Below, piece by piece: positions 52,730 through 64,000 of a DNA stretch of 64,000 bases; position 1 is the stretch's first letter, and each line of letters begins with the position of its first letter. Where the stretch lies: positions 4,546,542 through 4,610,541 of the forward strand of contig NC_015856.1 in assembly GCF_000221045.1 (NCBI RefSeq), read 5' to 3'. This DNA comes from Collimonas fungivorans Ter331. Lineage in GTDB: Bacteria > Pseudomonadota > Gammaproteobacteria > Burkholderiales > Burkholderiaceae_D. A program made the translations under genes and the position numbers. The notes under the pieces are model-generated. The model saw nothing but the letters and a program-made list of their open reading frames with translations. It was not told the origin of the DNA and did no database searches.

Positions 52730-55072
52730 ATGCTGCCTTCGATCGAACAACGTCTCGCCCTTGAACTTGCCGCCAAACCGGTGCAGGTCGCCGCTGCCGT
52801 CGCCCTGCTGGACGAAGGCGCCACCGTGCCTTTTATCGCTCGCTACCGCAAGGAAGCCACCGGCGGCCTGGACGATATCCAGCTGCGCTTGCTGGAAGAA
52901 CGCCTGCGCTACCTGCGCGAGCTGGAAGTCCGGCGCGGCGCGATCCTGGCCTCGATTGAAGAACAGGGAAAAATGACGCCAGCGCTATTACAGGCAATTT
53001 CGCTGGCAGAGGACAAGACCCGGCTCGAAGACTTGTACCTGCCGTACAAGCTGAAGCGCCGCACCAAGGCGCAGATCGCCGCGGAAGCCGGCCTGACCGA
53101 GCTGGCCGATGCACTGTTGGGCAATCCCGAACTGAATCCGGAGCAGGAAGCCGACAAGTACCTGAAACCGGCATTCAGCACCGACAATGGCGACAACCCT
53201 GGCGTCGCCGATGCCAAGGCCGCGCTCGACGGCGCCCGCCAGATCCTGATGGAGCGCTTCTCGGAAGACGCCGCGCTGCTGCAGGCGCTGCGCGAGTACC
53301 TGACCGAGCACGGCGTGGTCGAATCGAAAGTGGTGGACGGCAAACAGGACGCCGGTGAAAAATTCGCCGACTACTTCGACTATTCCGAAACCATAGGCAC
53401 GATCCCGTCGCACCGGGCGCTGGCGCTGTTCCGCGGCCGCCGCGAAGAAATCCTGAATGTGGTGCTGCGTCTCGACACGGAAGAAGAAAAACCGAAATGG
53501 GACGCCCCGCACAATCCGTGCGAAGGCCGCATCGCCGCCCGTTTCGGCATCAGCAACAAAAACCGCAGCGCCGACAAATGGCTGAGCGACACGGTACGCT
53601 GGAGCTGGCGCGTCAAGGTCTTCATGCACCTGGAAACCGAGCTGATGACGAAGCTGCGTGAAACCGCGGAAGTGGAAGCGATCAACGTCTTCGCCCGCAA
53701 CCTGAAAGCGCTGCTGCTGGCGGCGCCGGCCGGACCGCGCGCCACCATGGGCCTCGATCCTGGCTTGCGCACCGGCGTCAAGGTGGCGGTGATCGACGCT
53801 ACCGGCAAGGTGGTCGACACTACCGCGATTTATCCGCACCAGCCGCGCAACGACTGGGACGGTTCGCTGCACACGCTGGCGCAACTGGCGGAAAAGCATA
53901 AGGTGTCGCTGATTTCGATCGGCAACGGCACCGCTTCGCGTGAAACCGACAAACTGGCGCAAGACCTGATCAAGCTGCGGCCGGAACTGAAGCTGACCAA
54001 GATCGTGGTGTCGGAAGCCGGCGCTTCGGTCTACTCGGCCTCGGAATTTGCCTCGCGCGAATTGCCGGACATGGACGTCTCGCTGCGCGGCGCAGTGTCG
54101 ATTGCGCGCCGCCTGCAAGATCCGCTGGCAGAACTGGTGAAGATCGATCCGAAGTCGATCGGCGTCGGCCAGTACCAGCATGACGTCGGCCAGACCCAGC
54201 TGGCGCGCTCGCTGGATGCGGTGGTGGAAGATTGCGTGAATGCGGTCGGGGTCGATGTCAACACGGCGTCGGCGCCTCTGCTGGCGCGGGTTTCCGGCCT
54301 CAACGCCAGCGTTGCCCAGAGCATCGTTACTTACCGCGACATGAAAGGCATGTTTACATCGCGCGCCGGGTTGCGGGAAGTGCCGCGCCTGGGTGAAAAG
54401 ACCTTTGAACAGGCAGCCGGTTTCCTGCGCGTCATGAATAGCGACAATCCTTTGGACGGCTCCGCGGTGCACCCGGAATCCTATCCGCTGGTGGAAAAGA
54501 TCCTGGCCGACATCAAGAAAGACGTCAAGGGCGTGATCGGCGACGACAAGCTGCTGAAATCGCTCAATCCGGCCAAATACGCCGATGAAAAATTCGGCGT
54601 CCCGACCATCGCCGACATCCTCAAGGAACTGGAAAAACCAGGCCGCGACCCGCGCCCGGAATTCACCACCGCGACCTTCAAGGACGGCGTCGAAGAAATC
54701 CGCGACCTGCGTCCCGACATGATCCTGGAAGGCGTGGTCACCAATGTGGCGGCGTTTGGCGCATTTGTCGATATCGGCGTGCACCAGGACGGCCTGGTGC
54801 ATATTTCCGCGCTGTCGAACACATTCGTCAAGGATCCGCACAGCGTGGTCAAGGCCGGCCAGGTGGTCAAGGTGAAAGTGCTGGAAGTCGACGAAAAGCG
54901 CAAGCGTATCGCGCTGACCATGCGCCTGACCGACAACGCCCCGGTCGCCGGCGCCAAGCCGGAGCAGCGCGCCGACCGCAATGACGCCAAGCGCCTGTCG
55001 CAGCAAAAGCAGGCAGCGCCGGCGCCGGTAAACGGCGCCATGGCCGCCGCCTTTGCAAAGTTAAAGGGATAG
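52730..55072 (+). CDS. tex: Tex family transcription accessory protein
   Basis: 780 residues. The N-terminal Tex region ([40 protein letters not shown]) leads into a YqgF/RuvX-like RNase-H-fold domain ([20 protein letters not shown]), two helix-hairpin-helix segments ([40 protein letters not shown]) and a C-terminal S1 RNA-binding domain (about 650-720, [20 protein letters not shown]). It acts with RNA polymerase and is relative to eukaryotic Spt6. Confidence 0.95.
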   Translation: MLPSIEQRLALELAAKPVQVAAAVALLDEGATVPFIARYRKEATGGLDDIQLRLLEERLRYLRELEVRRGAILASIEEQGKMTPALLQAISLAEDKTRLEDLYLPYKLKRRTKAQIAAEAGLTELADALLGNPELNPEQEADKYLKPAFSTDNGDNPGVADAKAALDGARQILMERFSEDAALLQALREYLTEHGVVESKVVDGKQDAGEKFADYFDYSETIGTIPSHRALALFRGRREEILNVVLRLDTEEEKPKWDAPHNPCEGRIAARFGISNKNRSADKWLSDTVRWSWRVKVFMHLETELMTKLRETAEVEAINVFARNLKALLLAAPAGPRATMGLDPGLRTGVKVAVIDATGKVVDTTAIYPHQPRNDWDGSLHTLAQLAEKHKVSLISIGNGTASRETDKLAQDLIKLRPELKLTKIVVSEAGASVYSASEFASRELPDMDVSLRGAVSIARRLQDPLAELVKIDPKSIGVGQYQHDVGQTQLARSLDAVVEDCVNAVGVDVNTASAPLLARVSGLNASVAQSIVTYRDMKGMFTSRAGLREVPRLGEKTFEQAAGFLRVMNSDNPLDGSAVHPESYPLVEKILADIKKDVKGVIGDDKLLKSLNPAKYADEKFGVPTIADILKELEKPGRDPRPEFTTATFKDGVEEIRDLRPDMILEGVVTNVAAFGAFVDIGVHQDGLVHISALSNTFVKDPHSVVKAGQVVKVKVLEVDEKRKRIALTMRLTDNAPVAGAKPEQRADRNDAKRLSQQKQAAPAPVNGAMAAAFAKLKG

Positions 55073-55086
55073 CAATATCTCCGGGA

Positions 55087-55131
55087 CCGGACCAGTGCCG
55101 CCCTGCGCCAGCGCGAGGCGGCACTGTCCGG
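55087..55131. other. Strong hairpin after tex, no T-tract
   Basis: CAGTGCCGCC at 55093-55102 is exactly inverted as GGCGGCACTG at 55117-55126, with partial extension (CCGGA/TCCGG). It may stall or protect the tex mRNA 3' end. Confidence 0.5.
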
Positions 55132-55235
55132 CACGCCAATACCAGTTCGGGCGAGAGCCGATTTGGGGTCAACGGGCCTTAATCGCGGCTGTCATCGTAT
55201 AATCACGGCACAATCGATTTCCAACAGGTTTTATT

Positions 55236-56225
55236 TTGTCAGCCGCTCCCAACACTTCATCCTCACAATTCATGATGTCCCCGATCGCGGCCGATATGGA
55301 AGCGGTCAACGCAGTGATTCGCCGGCAATTGCATTCCGATGTGCCGCTGGTGAACCAGATTGCCGAATACATCATCAGTGCCGGCGGCAAGCGCCTGCGC
55401 CCGGTGCTGGTCTTGCTGATGGCCCAGGCTTACGGCTACAGCGGCGAAAAACACCACGAACTGGCGGCGGTGATCGAATTCATCCATACCGCGACCTTGC
55501 TGCACGACGACGTGGTCGATGAATCGTCCTTGCGGCGCGGCCGCCAGACCGCCAATGCGCTGTTCGGCAACGCCGCTTCGGTGCTGGTGGGCGATTTCCT
55601 GTATTCGCGCGCTTTCCAGATGATGGTGGCGGTCGACAATGCGCGCGTGATGCAGATCGTCGCCGACGCCACCAACGTTATCGCCGAGGGTGAAGTGCTG
55701 CAATTGCTGAACATGCACAATCCAGACGTGTCCGAAGAAAACTACCTGCAGGTGATCCGTTCCAAGACCGCCAAGCTGTTTGAGGCGGCGGCCCAGCTCG
55801 GCGCCCTGATCGCCGGCGCCGGCGACGATGCGATTGACGCTGCAGGCGAATACGGCCGTTCGCTCGGCACCGCGTTCCAGCTGATCGACGATGTCCTGGA
55901 TTATTCCGGCAACGCCGGCGATATCGGCAAGAACGTCGGCGACGACCTGCGCGAAGGCAAGCCGACCCTGCCCCTGATTTACCTGATGGAGCATGGCAGC
56001 GCCGAACAGCGCGCACTGGTGCGCAGCTGCATCGAAAACGGCGATGAACAGCATTTCGATGAAATCCTCGCCGCCATCACCAGCTCGGGCGCCCTGAACT
56101 ACACCAGGCATGAAGCAGAGAAAGCGTCGCAGCGGGCGGCGGCGGCGATTTCGGGGTTGCCAAATAGTCAGTTCAAGGATTCTTTGCTACAATTATCTGC
56201 GTTCGCAGTGGATCGGAATCACTGA
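55236..56225 (+). CDS. ispB: Octaprenyl/polyprenyl diphosphate synthase
   Basis: 329 residues from a TTG at 55236 (MSAAPNTSSSQFMMSPIAAD); an ATG at 55272 is the alternative. First and second aspartate-rich motifs are TLLHDDVVDESSLRRGRQ and FQLIDDVLDYSGNAGDIGKN, and GGKRLRPVLVLLMAQA binds the allylic substrate. It builds the isoprenoid side chain of ubiquinone. In many relatives it lies beside rplU-rpmA; here it is 22 kb away. Followed closely by tRNA-Pro. Confidence 0.92.
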   Translation: MSAAPNTSSSQFMMSPIAADMEAVNAVIRRQLHSDVPLVNQIAEYIISAGGKRLRPVLVLLMAQAYGYSGEKHHELAAVIEFIHTATLLHDDVVDESSLRRGRQTANALFGNAASVLVGDFLYSRAFQMMVAVDNARVMQIVADATNVIAEGEVLQLLNMHNPDVSEENYLQVIRSKTAKLFEAAAQLGALIAGAGDDAIDAAGEYGRSLGTAFQLIDDVLDYSGNAGDIGKNVGDDLREGKPTLPLIYLMEHGSAEQRALVRSCIENGDEQHFDEILAAITSSGALNYTRHEAEKASQRAAAAISGLPNSQFKDSLLQLSAFAVDRNH

Positions 56226-56290
56226 GAATTCAGCAAGGGGACTGCTAGATCGCCACCGCGCACCACGGTGCGAGCCGGCAGCCCCAAAAC

Positions 56291-56310
56291 CTGTCCAAGT
56301 CATTGGACAG
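56291..56310. other. Short hairpin just upstream of tRNA-Pro
   Basis: CTGTCCAA, GTCA, TTGGACAG: a perfect 8-bp stem, 7 bases before the tRNA. It may be a processing signal or a weak terminator after ispB; no T-tract follows. Confidence 0.5.
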
Positions 56311-56316
56311 CTAGAT

Positions 56317-56393
56317 CGGGGTGTAGCTTAGCCTGGTAGAGCGCTACGTTCGGGACGTAGAGGCCGGAGGTTCGAATCCTCTCACCCCGACCA
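56317..56393 (+). tRNA. tRNA-Pro (CGG)
   Basis: 77 bases with encoded CCA. Acceptor CGGGGTG pairs with CACCCCG. The anticodon stem CTACG/CGTAG encloses TTCGGGA, anticodon CGG, which reads CCG. T arm GGTTCGAATCC is normal. It lies between ispB and the CorC-type gene, and may be part of that transcript. Confidence 0.98.
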
Positions 56394-56435
56394 CATAACA
56401 CGTTGGTTTATTAACCTTTCCTTTACGGTGACCCT

Positions 56436-57725
56436 TTGGATGCCGTGCCCATATGGGTGCAGTTACTTGCACTAGTCGTACTCATCTTCCTGTCGGCTTT
56501 TTTTGCAATGGCGGAGACCGCCCTGGTCGCCGCCAACAAGCACCGCCTGCGCCACCTGGCCAAGCGCGGCAGCAAAGCAGCGACCACCACGCTATGGCTG
56601 CTGGAGCGGACCGATAAGCTGCTGTCGCTGATCCTGATCGTCAACACCCTGGTCAACGCCCTGGCCACCGCCCTGGTGACGGCGATTGCCATTACGACAT
56701 TCGGCAACCACCAGGAAGTGATCACCATCGCTACCGCGGCGGTCGCCTTCCTGCTGATCGTATTCGCCGAAATCACGCCGAAAGTGATAGGCGCGACCTA
56801 TCCCGAGCGCATTGCCCTGCCGACCAGTTTCGTGCTCAAGCCTTTGATGGCTTTGGCCAAGCCGCTGATCTGGTTCGTCAACCTGTTCGTGTCGGCGATC
56901 CTCGGGCTGCTGCACATCAAAACCGGCAAACACGCGCAGGAACAACGGGTATCGCCGGAAGAACTGCGTTCGATCGTGCTCGAAGGCGGCAATTTCATGC
57001 CGCAAAAACACAAAAGCATCTTGCTCAACCTGTTCGACCTGGAAAAAATCTCGGTGGAAGACGTCATGACCCCGCGGGCGCAAGTCGAGGCGCTGAACCT
57101 GTCGGCTTCAGTAGAGGATATCAAGCACCAGCTGACCACCTGCTATCACAACAAGCTGCCGGTATATGAAGGTGAAATCAACCAGATCGTCGGCATTTTG
57201 CACGTGCGCAAGGCCATGGTATTGCTGAACCAGGAAGAGGAACTGACGGTAGAACATTTCCGCCAGCTGCTCACTACGCCTTATTTCGTTCCGGAAGACA
57301 CCGACGTTTTCACGCAACTGCAATATTTCCAGGAAAACCACGAACGGCTGGGCATCATTGTCGACGAGTATGGCGAAGTACAGGGACTGGTCACGCTGGA
57401 AGACATCATTGAAGAAATGATTGGCGAATTTACCACTTCCAAGCCGGGCGCGGCGCGCGCCGACAGTTTTTCCTGGAATCCGCAGGGACAGTGTCTGCTG
57501 GAGGGCACGACTACCCTGCGCGACATCAACAAACGGCTAGGCTTGAATTTTCCGCTCGACGGTCCCAAGACCCTGAACGGCCTGCTGCTCGAATGGCTGC
57601 AGGATATTCCCGACAACAATGTCAGCCTGAAAATTGCCGGATGCATCATAGAAATCGTGCAGGTGCAAAACCAGGCGATCAAGGTTGCCAAATTGATGCG
57701 GCCGAATAAACTACAAGAACATTAA
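56436..57725 (+). CDS. HlyC/CorC (CNNM-type) transporter-associated protein
   Basis: 429 residues from a TTG at 56436; a GTG at 56445 is possible. The CNNM/DUF21 membrane domain (about 1-185) opens FLSAFFAMAETALVAANKHR and has about four helices. Two CBS domains follow (about 200-330: EDVMTPRAQVEALNLSASVE, VDEYGEVQGLVTLEDIIEEM) and a CorC/HlyC C-terminal domain ends the protein. Members are linked to magnesium or cobalt efflux and resistance. It begins 42 bases after tRNA-Pro. Confidence 0.9.
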   Translation: MDAVPIWVQLLALVVLIFLSAFFAMAETALVAANKHRLRHLAKRGSKAATTTLWLLERTDKLLSLILIVNTLVNALATALVTAIAITTFGNHQEVITIATAAVAFLLIVFAEITPKVIGATYPERIALPTSFVLKPLMALAKPLIWFVNLFVSAILGLLHIKTGKHAQEQRVSPEELRSIVLEGGNFMPQKHKSILLNLFDLEKISVEDVMTPRAQVEALNLSASVEDIKHQLTTCYHNKLPVYEGEINQIVGILHVRKAMVLLNQEEELTVEHFRQLLTTPYFVPEDTDVFTQLQYFQENHERLGIIVDEYGEVQGLVTLEDIIEEMIGEFTTSKPGAARADSFSWNPQGQCLLEGTTTLRDINKRLGLNFPLDGPKTLNGLLLEWLQDIPDNNVSLKIAGCIIEIVQVQNQAIKVAKLMRPNKLQEH

Positions 57726-57848
57726 AAACACTGCCCATCGGCAACTTTTACGACACATTTCTTCACAAATCCTTTACAAGTGAGTTTCCCGTAGGGCATC
57801 ATTGGTCGGTTCGAATGGTTCGGCACATCTTTTGGTATTGACCCCCCT

Positions 57849-59573
<1,725 letters not shown>

Positions 59574-59589
59574 TTTAGGGGAATAGTTC

Positions 59590-60822
59590 ATGGCAACTGC
59601 CGCACGCAGCGCCGCAAGCGCACGTCAGGTCAAGGAGTGGGTGTATCTCTGGGAGGGCAAGGATAAAAAGGGCAAAGTAGTGCGCGGTGAACTGCGCGCC
59701 GGCAGCGAGACCGTGGTCAACGTCACCATGCGGCGCCAGGGAATCCTGGTCACCAAGGTTAAAAAGAAGACCTTCCGCAGCGGGAAGAAAATTTCCGACA
59801 AGGATATTTCCTTGTTTACCCGCCAGCTGGCCACCATGATGAAGGCCGGCGTGCCGCTGCTGCAGTCTTTTGATATCGTGGCCAAGGGGCATGCCAATCC
59901 GTCGGTGTCGAAACTGGTCAATGATATCCGCGGCGATGTGGAGACCGGCACCAGTCTGAGCCAGGCGTTCCGCAAGTTTCCGCTGTATTTCGACCCGTTG
60001 TTCTGCAACCTGGTTGGTGCTGGCGAACAGGCGGGTATTCTTGAAGACTTGCTGGAACGCCTGGCAATCTATAAAGAAAAGACTCTCGCGATCAAAGGTA
60101 AAATCAAATCTGCTTTGTTCTACCCTGTATCGATTTTGGCAGTAGCATTTGTCGTCACTGCGGTCATCATGATTTGGGTGGTACCCGCTTTCAAGCAGGT
60201 GTTTTCCAGCTTTGGCGCGGACTTGCCTGCGCCCACCATGTTTGTGATGTCAATATCGGACTTTATGGTCGGTAACTGGTACATTATCTTCCCCACCATA
60301 TTTGCCGGCTTGTATTTGTTCTTCCAGTCCTGGAGACGTTCGCTCAAAATGCAGCGCGTCATGGATCGCTTGCTGCTGAAAGCGCCGATTTTCGGCGATG
60401 TGATACGCAAAGCAACGATAGCGCGCTGGACCCGCACTTTGGCCACCATGTTTGCCGCCGGCGTGCCATTAGTCGAGTCGCTTGACTCGGTGGGTGGCGC
60501 ATCCGGCAACGCGGTCTACCTGGACGCCACCAAGAAGATCCAAAGCGAAGTCAGCACCGGCACCAGCTTGACCGCAGCCATGGAAAACGCCAATGTATTC
60601 CCGAATATGGTGACGCAAATGGTTTCGATCGGCGAAGAGTCCGGCTCACTGGATCAAATGCTGGGTAAAGTAGCCGACTTCTACGAGGCTGAAGTGGATG
60701 ATGCGGTAGCCTCCCTGTCCAGCCTGATGGAACCCTTGATCATGGTGATCCTCGGCGTGCTGATCGGCGGCCTGGTGGTTGCCATGTACCTGCCAATCTT
60801 CAAGTTGGGCTCGGTGGTCTGA
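59590..60822 (+). CDS. pilC: Type IV pilus inner-membrane platform protein PilC
   Basis: 410 residues with two GspF/PilC domains of about 120 residues (LFTRQLATMMKAGVPLLQSF and WTRTLATMFAAGVPLVESLD) and three membrane helices. It links PilB to the growing pilus. It starts 16 bases after pilB, and its stop overlaps the pilD start by one base. Confidence 0.95.
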   Translation: MATAARSAASARQVKEWVYLWEGKDKKGKVVRGELRAGSETVVNVTMRRQGILVTKVKKKTFRSGKKISDKDISLFTRQLATMMKAGVPLLQSFDIVAKGHANPSVSKLVNDIRGDVETGTSLSQAFRKFPLYFDPLFCNLVGAGEQAGILEDLLERLAIYKEKTLAIKGKIKSALFYPVSILAVAFVVTAVIMIWVVPAFKQVFSSFGADLPAPTMFVMSISDFMVGNWYIIFPTIFAGLYLFFQSWRRSLKMQRVMDRLLLKAPIFGDVIRKATIARWTRTLATMFAAGVPLVESLDSVGGASGNAVYLDATKKIQSEVSTGTSLTAAMENANVFPNMVTQMVSIGEESGSLDQMLGKVADFYEAEVDDAVASLSSLMEPLIMVILGVLIGGLVVAMYLPIFKLGSVV

Positions 60823-61688
60823 TGCAAGACGGGATTTTTTTCCTGGCGGCGGGGAGCCTGCTTCCCACCGTCCTGGCAGCTGTTTTTGGATTGTTGATCG
60901 GCAGTTTCCTGAATGTGGTGATTCACAGGCTGCCGATCATGATGCAGCGCGAATCGGATAATTACGTCGCCCACGAAAGCGGCAAGCCGCTGCCGCACAC
61001 CGAGCGCTACAACCTGGTGGTGCCGCGCTCGGCCTGCACCCAATGCAAACACCAGATCGGCGCGCTGGAGAACGTGCCTATACTGAGCTACCTGGCCTTG
61101 CGCGGCAAATGCGCAGCATGCAAAACCCCCATCTCGATACGCTATCCCCTGGTCGAAGCATTGACCGGAGCGCTGTCGGCCCTGCTCATCTGGCACTTCG
61201 GCAGCGGCTGGGTCGGCCTGGCGACCCTGGTCTTGCTCTATCTGCTGATCGCGATGACGTTTATCGACGCCGATACCCAATTGCTGCCGGACGACCTGAC
61301 CTTGCCGCTGCTCTGGATTGGCCTGCTGCTGAACCTGTCCGGCCTGTTCGTACCCCTGCAAGACGCCGTGATCGGCGCCGCGGCCGGCTACCTGAGCCTG
61401 TGGGCGATCTACTGGGCCTTCAAACTGCTGACCGGCAAGGAAGGCATGGGGTACGGCGATTTCAAGCTGCTGGCGGCGCTCGGCGCCTGGCTGGGCTGGA
61501 AGATGCTACCCATCATCATCCTGTTTTCATCGTTGGTAGGCGCGGTAGTCGGGATCATACTGATCGTTTTTGCCCGCCGCGGCCGCGACAAACCCATCCC
61601 CTTCGGCCCTTACCTGGCCGCCGCCGGCCTGCTGGCCCTGCTCTACGGCCAAACAATTCTGGAAACTTATTTCGGTTTTGCTACCTAA
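60822..61688 (+). CDS. pilD: Prepilin peptidase/methyltransferase PilD
   Basis: 288 residues with about eight membrane helices. The cytoplasmic loop has the zinc-binding tetracysteine motif (SACTQCKHQIG and RGKCAACKTPISIRYPLVE). The two catalytic Asp regions are IDADTQLLPDDLTLPL and GMGYGDFKLLAALGAW. It cleaves and N-methylates prepilins. It overlaps pilC and is followed 6 bases later by coaE. Confidence 0.95.
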   Translation: MQDGIFFLAAGSLLPTVLAAVFGLLIGSFLNVVIHRLPIMMQRESDNYVAHESGKPLPHTERYNLVVPRSACTQCKHQIGALENVPILSYLALRGKCAACKTPISIRYPLVEALTGALSALLIWHFGSGWVGLATLVLLYLLIAMTFIDADTQLLPDDLTLPLLWIGLLLNLSGLFVPLQDAVIGAAAGYLSLWAIYWAFKLLTGKEGMGYGDFKLLAALGAWLGWKMLPIIILFSSLVGAVVGIILIVFARRGRDKPIPFGPYLAAAGLLALLYGQTILETYFGFAT

Positions 61689-61694
61689 TACCGT

Positions 61695-62348
61695 ATGAAC
61701 CAGCACGATGCTGCTAATCACGACCAGCCAGCGCAGGGCAAGCCCAGATTGAGCGTCGGCCTGACCGGCGGGATCGGCAGCGGCAAGAGCATCGTCGCCG
61801 ACATGTTTGCCGAGCGCGGCGCCGCTGTCATCGACACCGATGTCATCGCCCATCAGCTGACGGCGCCGGACGGCGCCGCCATTGCCCCGCTTGCCGCCGA
61901 ATTCGGCAGCTCCTTCATCGACGCCAGCGGCGCCATGGACCGGACCAGGATGCGCGCCCATGTATTCTCGGATCCGCAGGCAAAACAGCGCCTGGAAGCT
62001 ATCCTGCACCCCTTGATCCGGGCCGAAACCGCCAGCGCGGCGCAACATGTCCAAGGTTTGTACCTGATTTTTGTCGTACCGCTGCTGATCGAATCCGGCA
62101 ACTGGAAAGAACGGGTACAGCGCATACTGGTCGTGGATTGCGACGAACAGGTCCAGCTGGAACGCGTGATGCAGCGCAATGCAATGACGCCGTCTCAGGT
62201 ACGCGCCATCATGGCGACCCAAGCCTCCAGGCAGCAACGCTTGCAAGCCGCCGACGATGTGATTGTCAATGATAGTGAGCCCGCAGCGCTATTGCCGCAA
62301 GTGACGCGATTACACGCACTATATGAAGCATTGAGCCGATCGTTATAA
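61695..62348 (+). CDS. coaE: Dephospho-CoA kinase
   Basis: 217 residues. VGLTGGIGSGKSIVADMFAE is the P-loop, DTDVIAHQLTAPDG the substrate site, and LIFVVPLLIESGNWKERVQR and QASRQQRLQAADDVIVNDSE complete the family. It phosphorylates dephospho-CoA in the last step of CoA synthesis. Placement after pilD is typical of beta- and gammaproteobacteria. Confidence 0.95.
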   Translation: MNQHDAANHDQPAQGKPRLSVGLTGGIGSGKSIVADMFAERGAAVIDTDVIAHQLTAPDGAAIAPLAAEFGSSFIDASGAMDRTRMRAHVFSDPQAKQRLEAILHPLIRAETASAAQHVQGLYLIFVVPLLIESGNWKERVQRILVVDCDEQVQLERVMQRNAMTPSQVRAIMATQASRQQRLQAADDVIVNDSEPAALLPQVTRLHALYEALSRSL

Positions 62349-62478
62349 TGGTATAAAGCTTTATATATCAGGCAGAAAGCCTGTCGCTCAATGTTAAAAA
62401 TAGAGGGGCATTTGTAATTTCTGTTCGCATCGTTCAGAATCATGTCTTATCCGGCTCAAATTTTTAAGGGATGTCACT

Positions 62479-63234
62479 TTGATCGTCTACGAATATCCTT
62501 TCAACGAGCGCATTCGCACCATGTTGCGGCTGGAAGACCTGCACGAAAGATTCGGCTTTTTCGTGCAGCAGGAAAGCCCGCTGCAGCACCATATCGCGCT
62601 ATCCACCATTTTCGAAATGCTGGAGGTTGCCGGACGCGCCGATCTGAAGTCGGATTTGCTGCAAGAACTGGAACGACAAAAACAAACCCTGCTCGGCTTT
62701 AAATCCAATCCCAACGTTGCGCCCGACATGCTGGACGCCATCCTGCAAGAGATAGACCGGATCAGCACAGCGCTGATGGCGACCCAGGGCAAGACCGGCC
62801 AGCATATACGCGAAAATGAATGGCTGATGAGTATCCGCGGCCGCACCATCATTCCCGGCGGCGCCTGTGAATTCGACCTGCCTTCCTACTATGCCTGGCA
62901 ACAGCACCCCGCCGAACAGCGGTTCGCCGATATCGTCGGCTGGTTCGCGCCGCTGGCGCCGTTGTTCGACGCTATCAGCATCGTATTGCGTTTATTGCGA
63001 GAAACCGGAAGTTCGGTAAAGATAGACGCACAAAACGGTAGTTATCAGCAAATGCTGCAAGGAAAATCTTACCAGATGCTGCGCCTGATCATTGATGAGC
63101 AACTGGCCGCGATTCCTGAAATATCCGCCAACAAGTACATGCTGTGGGTGCGCTTCACCACCCAGGGCGGCGACCTGAAGCCAAAAGCGTATGAAGGCGA
63201 CGTGCCGTTCGAACTCACTCTTTGTAATTTTTAA
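62479..63234 (+). CDS. zapD: Cell division protein ZapD
   Basis: 251 residues from a TTG at 62479, with AAGGG 8 bases upstream. The start [20 protein letters not shown] lines up with the ZapD family, which cross-links FtsZ filaments at the division site. A helical domain comes first and a beta-rich domain later ([40 protein letters not shown]). It follows coaE by 130 bases and precedes yacG. Confidence 0.92.
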   Translation: MIVYEYPFNERIRTMLRLEDLHERFGFFVQQESPLQHHIALSTIFEMLEVAGRADLKSDLLQELERQKQTLLGFKSNPNVAPDMLDAILQEIDRISTALMATQGKTGQHIRENEWLMSIRGRTIIPGGACEFDLPSYYAWQQHPAEQRFADIVGWFAPLAPLFDAISIVLRLLRETGSSVKIDAQNGSYQQMLQGKSYQMLRLIIDEQLAAIPEISANKYMLWVRFTTQGGDLKPKAYEGDVPFELTLCNF

Positions 63235-63255
63235 ATGTTTTTTGAATAGATTTGT

Positions 63256-63444
63256 ATGACTACTACCGTCGATTGCCCGACATGCGGCACAAAAGTTGAA
63301 TGGATTGCCGCCAACCGGTTCAGGCCGTTTTGCTCAGAACGCTGCAAACAGATCGACCTGGGCGCCTGGGCCGAAGAGAAATATGCGATCCCGGCAGTCA
63401 ATCCGCCCGATGAAATCGATGACGACGGCAAGCTGCCGCAATAA
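63256..63444 (+). CDS. yacG: DNA gyrase inhibitor YacG
   Basis: 62 residues. A zinc-binding fold with CPTCG (residues 8-12) and CSERC, plus [20 protein letters not shown]. YacG binds the GyrB subunit and blocks DNA binding. It lies 22 bases after zapD, the conserved pair. Confidence 0.94.
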   Translation: MTTTVDCPTCGTKVEWIAANRFRPFCSERCKQIDLGAWAEEKYAIPAVNPPDEIDDDGKLPQ

Positions 63445-63463
63445 CTCGAGGTAGCGAGGTAGC

Positions 63464-63877
63464 TTACACGCTCTCTCGGCGCAATTCATCCAGCCATTCA
63501 ATCAAGGGAATCGCTGCGGGTAACAGTGGCTCGACGTCGACGCTGCCTTGCCATGAAAACGCCTGTCCTTCCAGGCTTTGCGGTTCGCCGCGCCATTCGC
63601 GGCTGATGTAAAAATGCAGACGCACGCGCGCATGCGGATAATAATGTTCAATTCCGCACCAAGGCTCGGCAGAGGCAATTTCAACTCCCAGTTCCTCCAG
63701 CAGTTCACGCTTGAGGGCGTCGAAAATCGACTCTCCCGATTCGACTTTCCCCCCCGGGAACTCCCAGTAACCAGCCATCGGCTTGCCTGCCGGCCTCTGG
63801 CCCAGCAGCACGTCGCCGTTGGGCTTCATCAGGATGCCGACTGCTACATTGACCGGTTCCCGCTCAAGAACGGTCAT
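63464..63877 (-). CDS. mutT: MutT-type NUDIX hydrolase
   Basis: 137 residues from ATG 63877 (MTVLEREPVNVAVGILMKPN). The Nudix box GGKVESGESIFDALKRELLE continues ELGVE, and YWEFPGGKVE precedes it, as in MutT enzymes that remove oxidised dGTP. The start overlaps the stop of the upstream gene (ATGA), which supports it over the longer frame to 63919. It converges on yacG with only 19 bases between them. Confidence 0.88.
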   Translation of the reverse strand: MTVLEREPVNVAVGILMKPNGDVLLGQRPAGKPMAGYWEFPGGKVESGESIFDALKRELLEELGVEIASAEPWCGIEHYYPHARVRLHFYISREWRGEPQSLEGQAFSWQGSVDVEPLLPAAIPLIEWLDELRRESV

Positions 63878-64000
63878 GGCGGCGTCATTCTGCCGGCGTA
63901 ATCGCGGGCAAACTGCCATGCCACCCGGCCTGAACGCGAAGCCCGTTGCAAGGCCCAGCGCAAGGCATCGCCGCGCGCTTCCGCAATCTGCTCTGCATTG
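63874..64000 (-). CDS. Probable DUF815 AAA+ ATPase, C-terminal end (partial)
   Basis: 41 codons and a stop are visible; the gene runs off the right edge. The end reads NAEQIAEARGDALRWALQRA, then SRSGRVAWQFARDYAGRMTP. This resembles the C-terminus of the DUF815 ATP-binding proteins that usually precede mutT in this gene order. Its stop overlaps the mutT start by 3 bases. Identification is from a short tail and context. Confidence 0.6.
   Translation of the reverse strand, partial: NAEQIAEARGDALRWALQRASRSGRVAWQFARDYAGRMTPP

Noticed and set aside
52988-55006. 672-codon open frame antisense to tex
   Set aside because: Shadow of tex, whose domains are complete on the plus strand.

Overview
The window looks like a chromosomal core segment of a betaproteobacterium of the family Oxalobacteraceae, with Collimonas or a close relative the best guess. 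This rests on gene content and order recognised by eye: proS-rppH-CNP1-proB-obgE-rpmA-rplU, ampD-pilR-pilS-ccsA-like-ffh, pilBCD-coaE-zapD-yacG-mutT, a SWIB protein with a lysine/alanine-rich tail, and GC-rich coding sequence. No database search was run. I see no prophage, plasmid, transposase, CRISPR array or rRNA operon.

Layout. 1-2.5 kb: the 3' end of proA, a CopD/HemJ-like membrane protein, a DsbA-fold isomerase and a THUMP RNA methyltransferase. 2.8-6.5 kb: an iron block (hemP, an unknown gene, bfd, tonB-exbB-exbD, bfr) with two Fur-box-like sites. 6.5-13.6 kb: yggU-yggT, a repetitive histone-H1-like gene, and nrdA-nrdB with a REPIN-like repeat between them and NrdR-like boxes far upstream. 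13.6-21.4 kb: ampD, a frameshifted pilR, pilS with an unusual repeat leader, a small zinc-ribbon-like protein, a CcsA/YpjD-like protein, a NYN-LOTUS protein and ffh. 21.6-26.7 kb: SWIB protein, a His-rich secreted unknown, two tandem alkaline phosphatases and a lytic transglycosylase behind a possible RBS-masking hairpin. 26.8-34.5 kb: proS, rppH, a CNP1-like protein, proB, obgE, L27, L21, grxD, ubiX. 34.6-39.8 kb: M61 peptidase, DUF3429 protein, a MITE-like element, a MobA-like transferase, dsbC and a UbiH-family hydroxylase.

40-47.5 kb: tRNA-Phe, minCDE, then a three-gene signalling block (OmpR-type regulator, LysM-FecR protein, CHASE2 histidine kinase). 47.6-52.4 kb: hemA, prfA, dsbB, prmC and aqpZ. 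52.7-57.7 kb: tex, polyprenyl diphosphate synthase, tRNA-Pro and a CorC/HlyC-type protein. 57.8-64 kb: pilB-pilC-pilD, coaE, zapD, yacG, mutT and the 3' end of a probable DUF815 ATPase.

How the genes connect. Type IV pilus machinery (pilBCD) and its regulators (pilSR) both lie in the window but 40 kb apart; pilR as given carries a one-base insertion that splits it. DsbB and DsbC represent both the oxidising and isomerising disulfide pathways. The least ordinary items are the FecR/CHASE2 signalling block with a perfect 17-bp palindrome upstream, the overlapping micro-ORF ladder ahead of pilS, the hairpin over the lytic transglycosylase start, the NYN-LOTUS gene, and three kinds of small dispersed or inverted repeats.
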